Of a stretch of 12,117 nt of DNA, positions 11,572 to 12,117 are shown in pieces. The notes below the pieces were generated by a model. It did no database searches. It saw only the letters and a program-made list of their open reading frames with translations, and was not told where the DNA came from. Position numbers and translations under genes: made by a program. Positions within the stretch are counted from its first letter, which is position 1; every line of letters begins with the position of its first letter. The DNA lies in NCBI GenBank assembly GCA_023436515.1, contig JAEZIV010000073.1:1-12117 (forward strand), read 5' to 3'. This DNA is from Bacillota bacterium. GTDB lineage: Bacteria; Bacillota; Clostridia; Acetivibrionales; DSM-1351.

Positions 11572-12117
11572 CTACTTATTGTAAATTTCCTTAATATAAC
11601 CTCTTAGCTTTTCCTCATCCATTCCTCCCTGAAAAGCCCTCTTGATATATCCGTTACTATCGATAAAGAAAGTGGTAGGAATTGAGCTAATCATATAGGT
11701 GTAGGCTGCCTCCTCTTCAGTATCAAAGTATACCGGAAACTTAAAGCCTTCCTGTTCGATAAACTTCTTACCTTTAGAAACTGTTTCTCTCTGACCGTCA
11801 ACAAGATCCACCATCATAAAATTGATTTCATCCTTGTATTCCTCATAAAGCTTATTAAAATGGGGCATCTCATCTCGGCAGGGAGAACACCAGGAAGCCC
11901 ACATATTGACTATTAAAGGCTTTCCATACAAATCGGAGAGCTTTACCTTGTTGCCTTCTTTATCTATAACAGTAAAATCCACAGCTTTTACCCCGTCTGT
12001 TGTATCTGTTGGCTCAGTTGTACTTTCAGTAACTGATGAGGGTGCAGCATTGCCGCCTTGGCTATTTAAGCCGCTTGGATCCTCGGGATTTATTTTGGCG
12101 CTAAGGTTATCGTATGC
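11572..12117 (-). CDS. TlpA/ResA-like thioredoxin-fold protein, 5' end outside window
   Basis: The frame stays open to the right edge, so the N terminus (probably a signal peptide or lipobox) is missing. Of the 181 visible residues, the first 45 or so are a Ser/Thr/Pro/Gly-rich linker typical of exported proteins. The rest is a thioredoxin domain beginning VDFTVIDKEGNKVKLSDLYG. It has the active site WCSPC (11878-11892), the cis-Pro loop SIPTTFFID and the final helix EEKLRGYIKEIYNK. This is the TlpA/ResA type of membrane-tethered or lipoprotein thiol-disulfide oxidoreductase, which in Firmicutes usually reduces extracytoplasmic disulfides, for example in cytochrome c maturation or sporulation. 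A GTG at 11980-11982 could be mistaken for a start, but the linker upstream is clearly coding. It converges on hgcB, so any functional link with mercury methylation is only positional. Confidence 0.9.
   Translation of the reverse strand, partial: AYDNLSAKINPEDPSGLNSQGGNAAPSSVTESTTEPTDTTDGVKAVDFTVIDKEGNKVKLSDLYGKPLIVNMWASWCSPCRDEMPHFNKLYEEYKDEINFMMVDLVDGQRETVSKGKKFIEQEGFKFPVYFDTEEEAAYTYMISSIPTTFFIDSNGYIKRAFQGGMDEEKLRGYIKEIYNK

Overview
The window looks like a chromosomal segment of a low-GC, spore-former-type anaerobe of the Clostridia. This rests on AT-rich intergenic DNA, strong AGGAGG-type ribosome binding sites, sigma-A promoters, a clostridial Lsa/CplR-like ABC-F protein and a mercury-methylation gene pair. 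A cellulolytic Ruminiclostridium-like host is my best guess from overall flavour. That is inference, since no taxonomic marker gene is present.

Layout. 1-576 is the 3' end of an EAL-domain cyclic-di-GMP phosphodiesterase gene (+). 577-984 is a long leader with a very good promoter, a two-codon upstream ORF and a terminator-like hairpin, feeding an ABC-F ribosome-protection gene (985-2478, +). A hairpin cluster and a bidirectional terminator separate it from a convergent FMN-dependent alpha-hydroxy-acid dehydrogenase-like gene (2631-3533, -). 3763-4011 is the decayed C-terminal end of a SAM methyltransferase gene, followed by a hairpin. Two visibly AT-richer genes for exported proteins then diverge: a WG-repeat protein (4341-5810, -) and a copper-amine-oxidase-N-domain/esterase protein (6194-8158, +). 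A soluble chemoreceptor-like gene (8334-9167, +) has its own promoter and terminator.

The most important region is 9405-11387. A consensus-like promoter drives an ArsR-family regulator (9470-9784), then hgcA (9878-11074) and hgcB (11085-11387), the corrinoid protein and ferredoxin that together convert inorganic Hg(II) to methylmercury. The diagnostic HgcA cap-helix motif NVWCAAGK, five C-terminal membrane segments, the two [4Fe-4S] motifs of HgcB, its isolated Cys and its C-terminal Cys pair are all present. HgcA carries an extra Cys-rich N-terminal tail of about 60 residues. All three proteins of the operon end or begin in vicinal cysteines, which suggests a metal-thiolate hand-off or sensing chain. 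The right edge holds a convergent, edge-truncated TlpA/ResA-like extracytoplasmic thioredoxin gene (-).

How it works together: the ArsR protein probably senses a thiophilic metal(loid) through a C-x-C site and controls its own operon. HgcB would reduce the HgcA corrinoid, and HgcA would transfer a methyl group to Hg(II). The other genes are independent single-gene units for c-di-GMP turnover, antibiotic tolerance, chemotaxis signalling and cell-surface functions. No tRNA, rRNA, CRISPR array or intact mobile element was seen.
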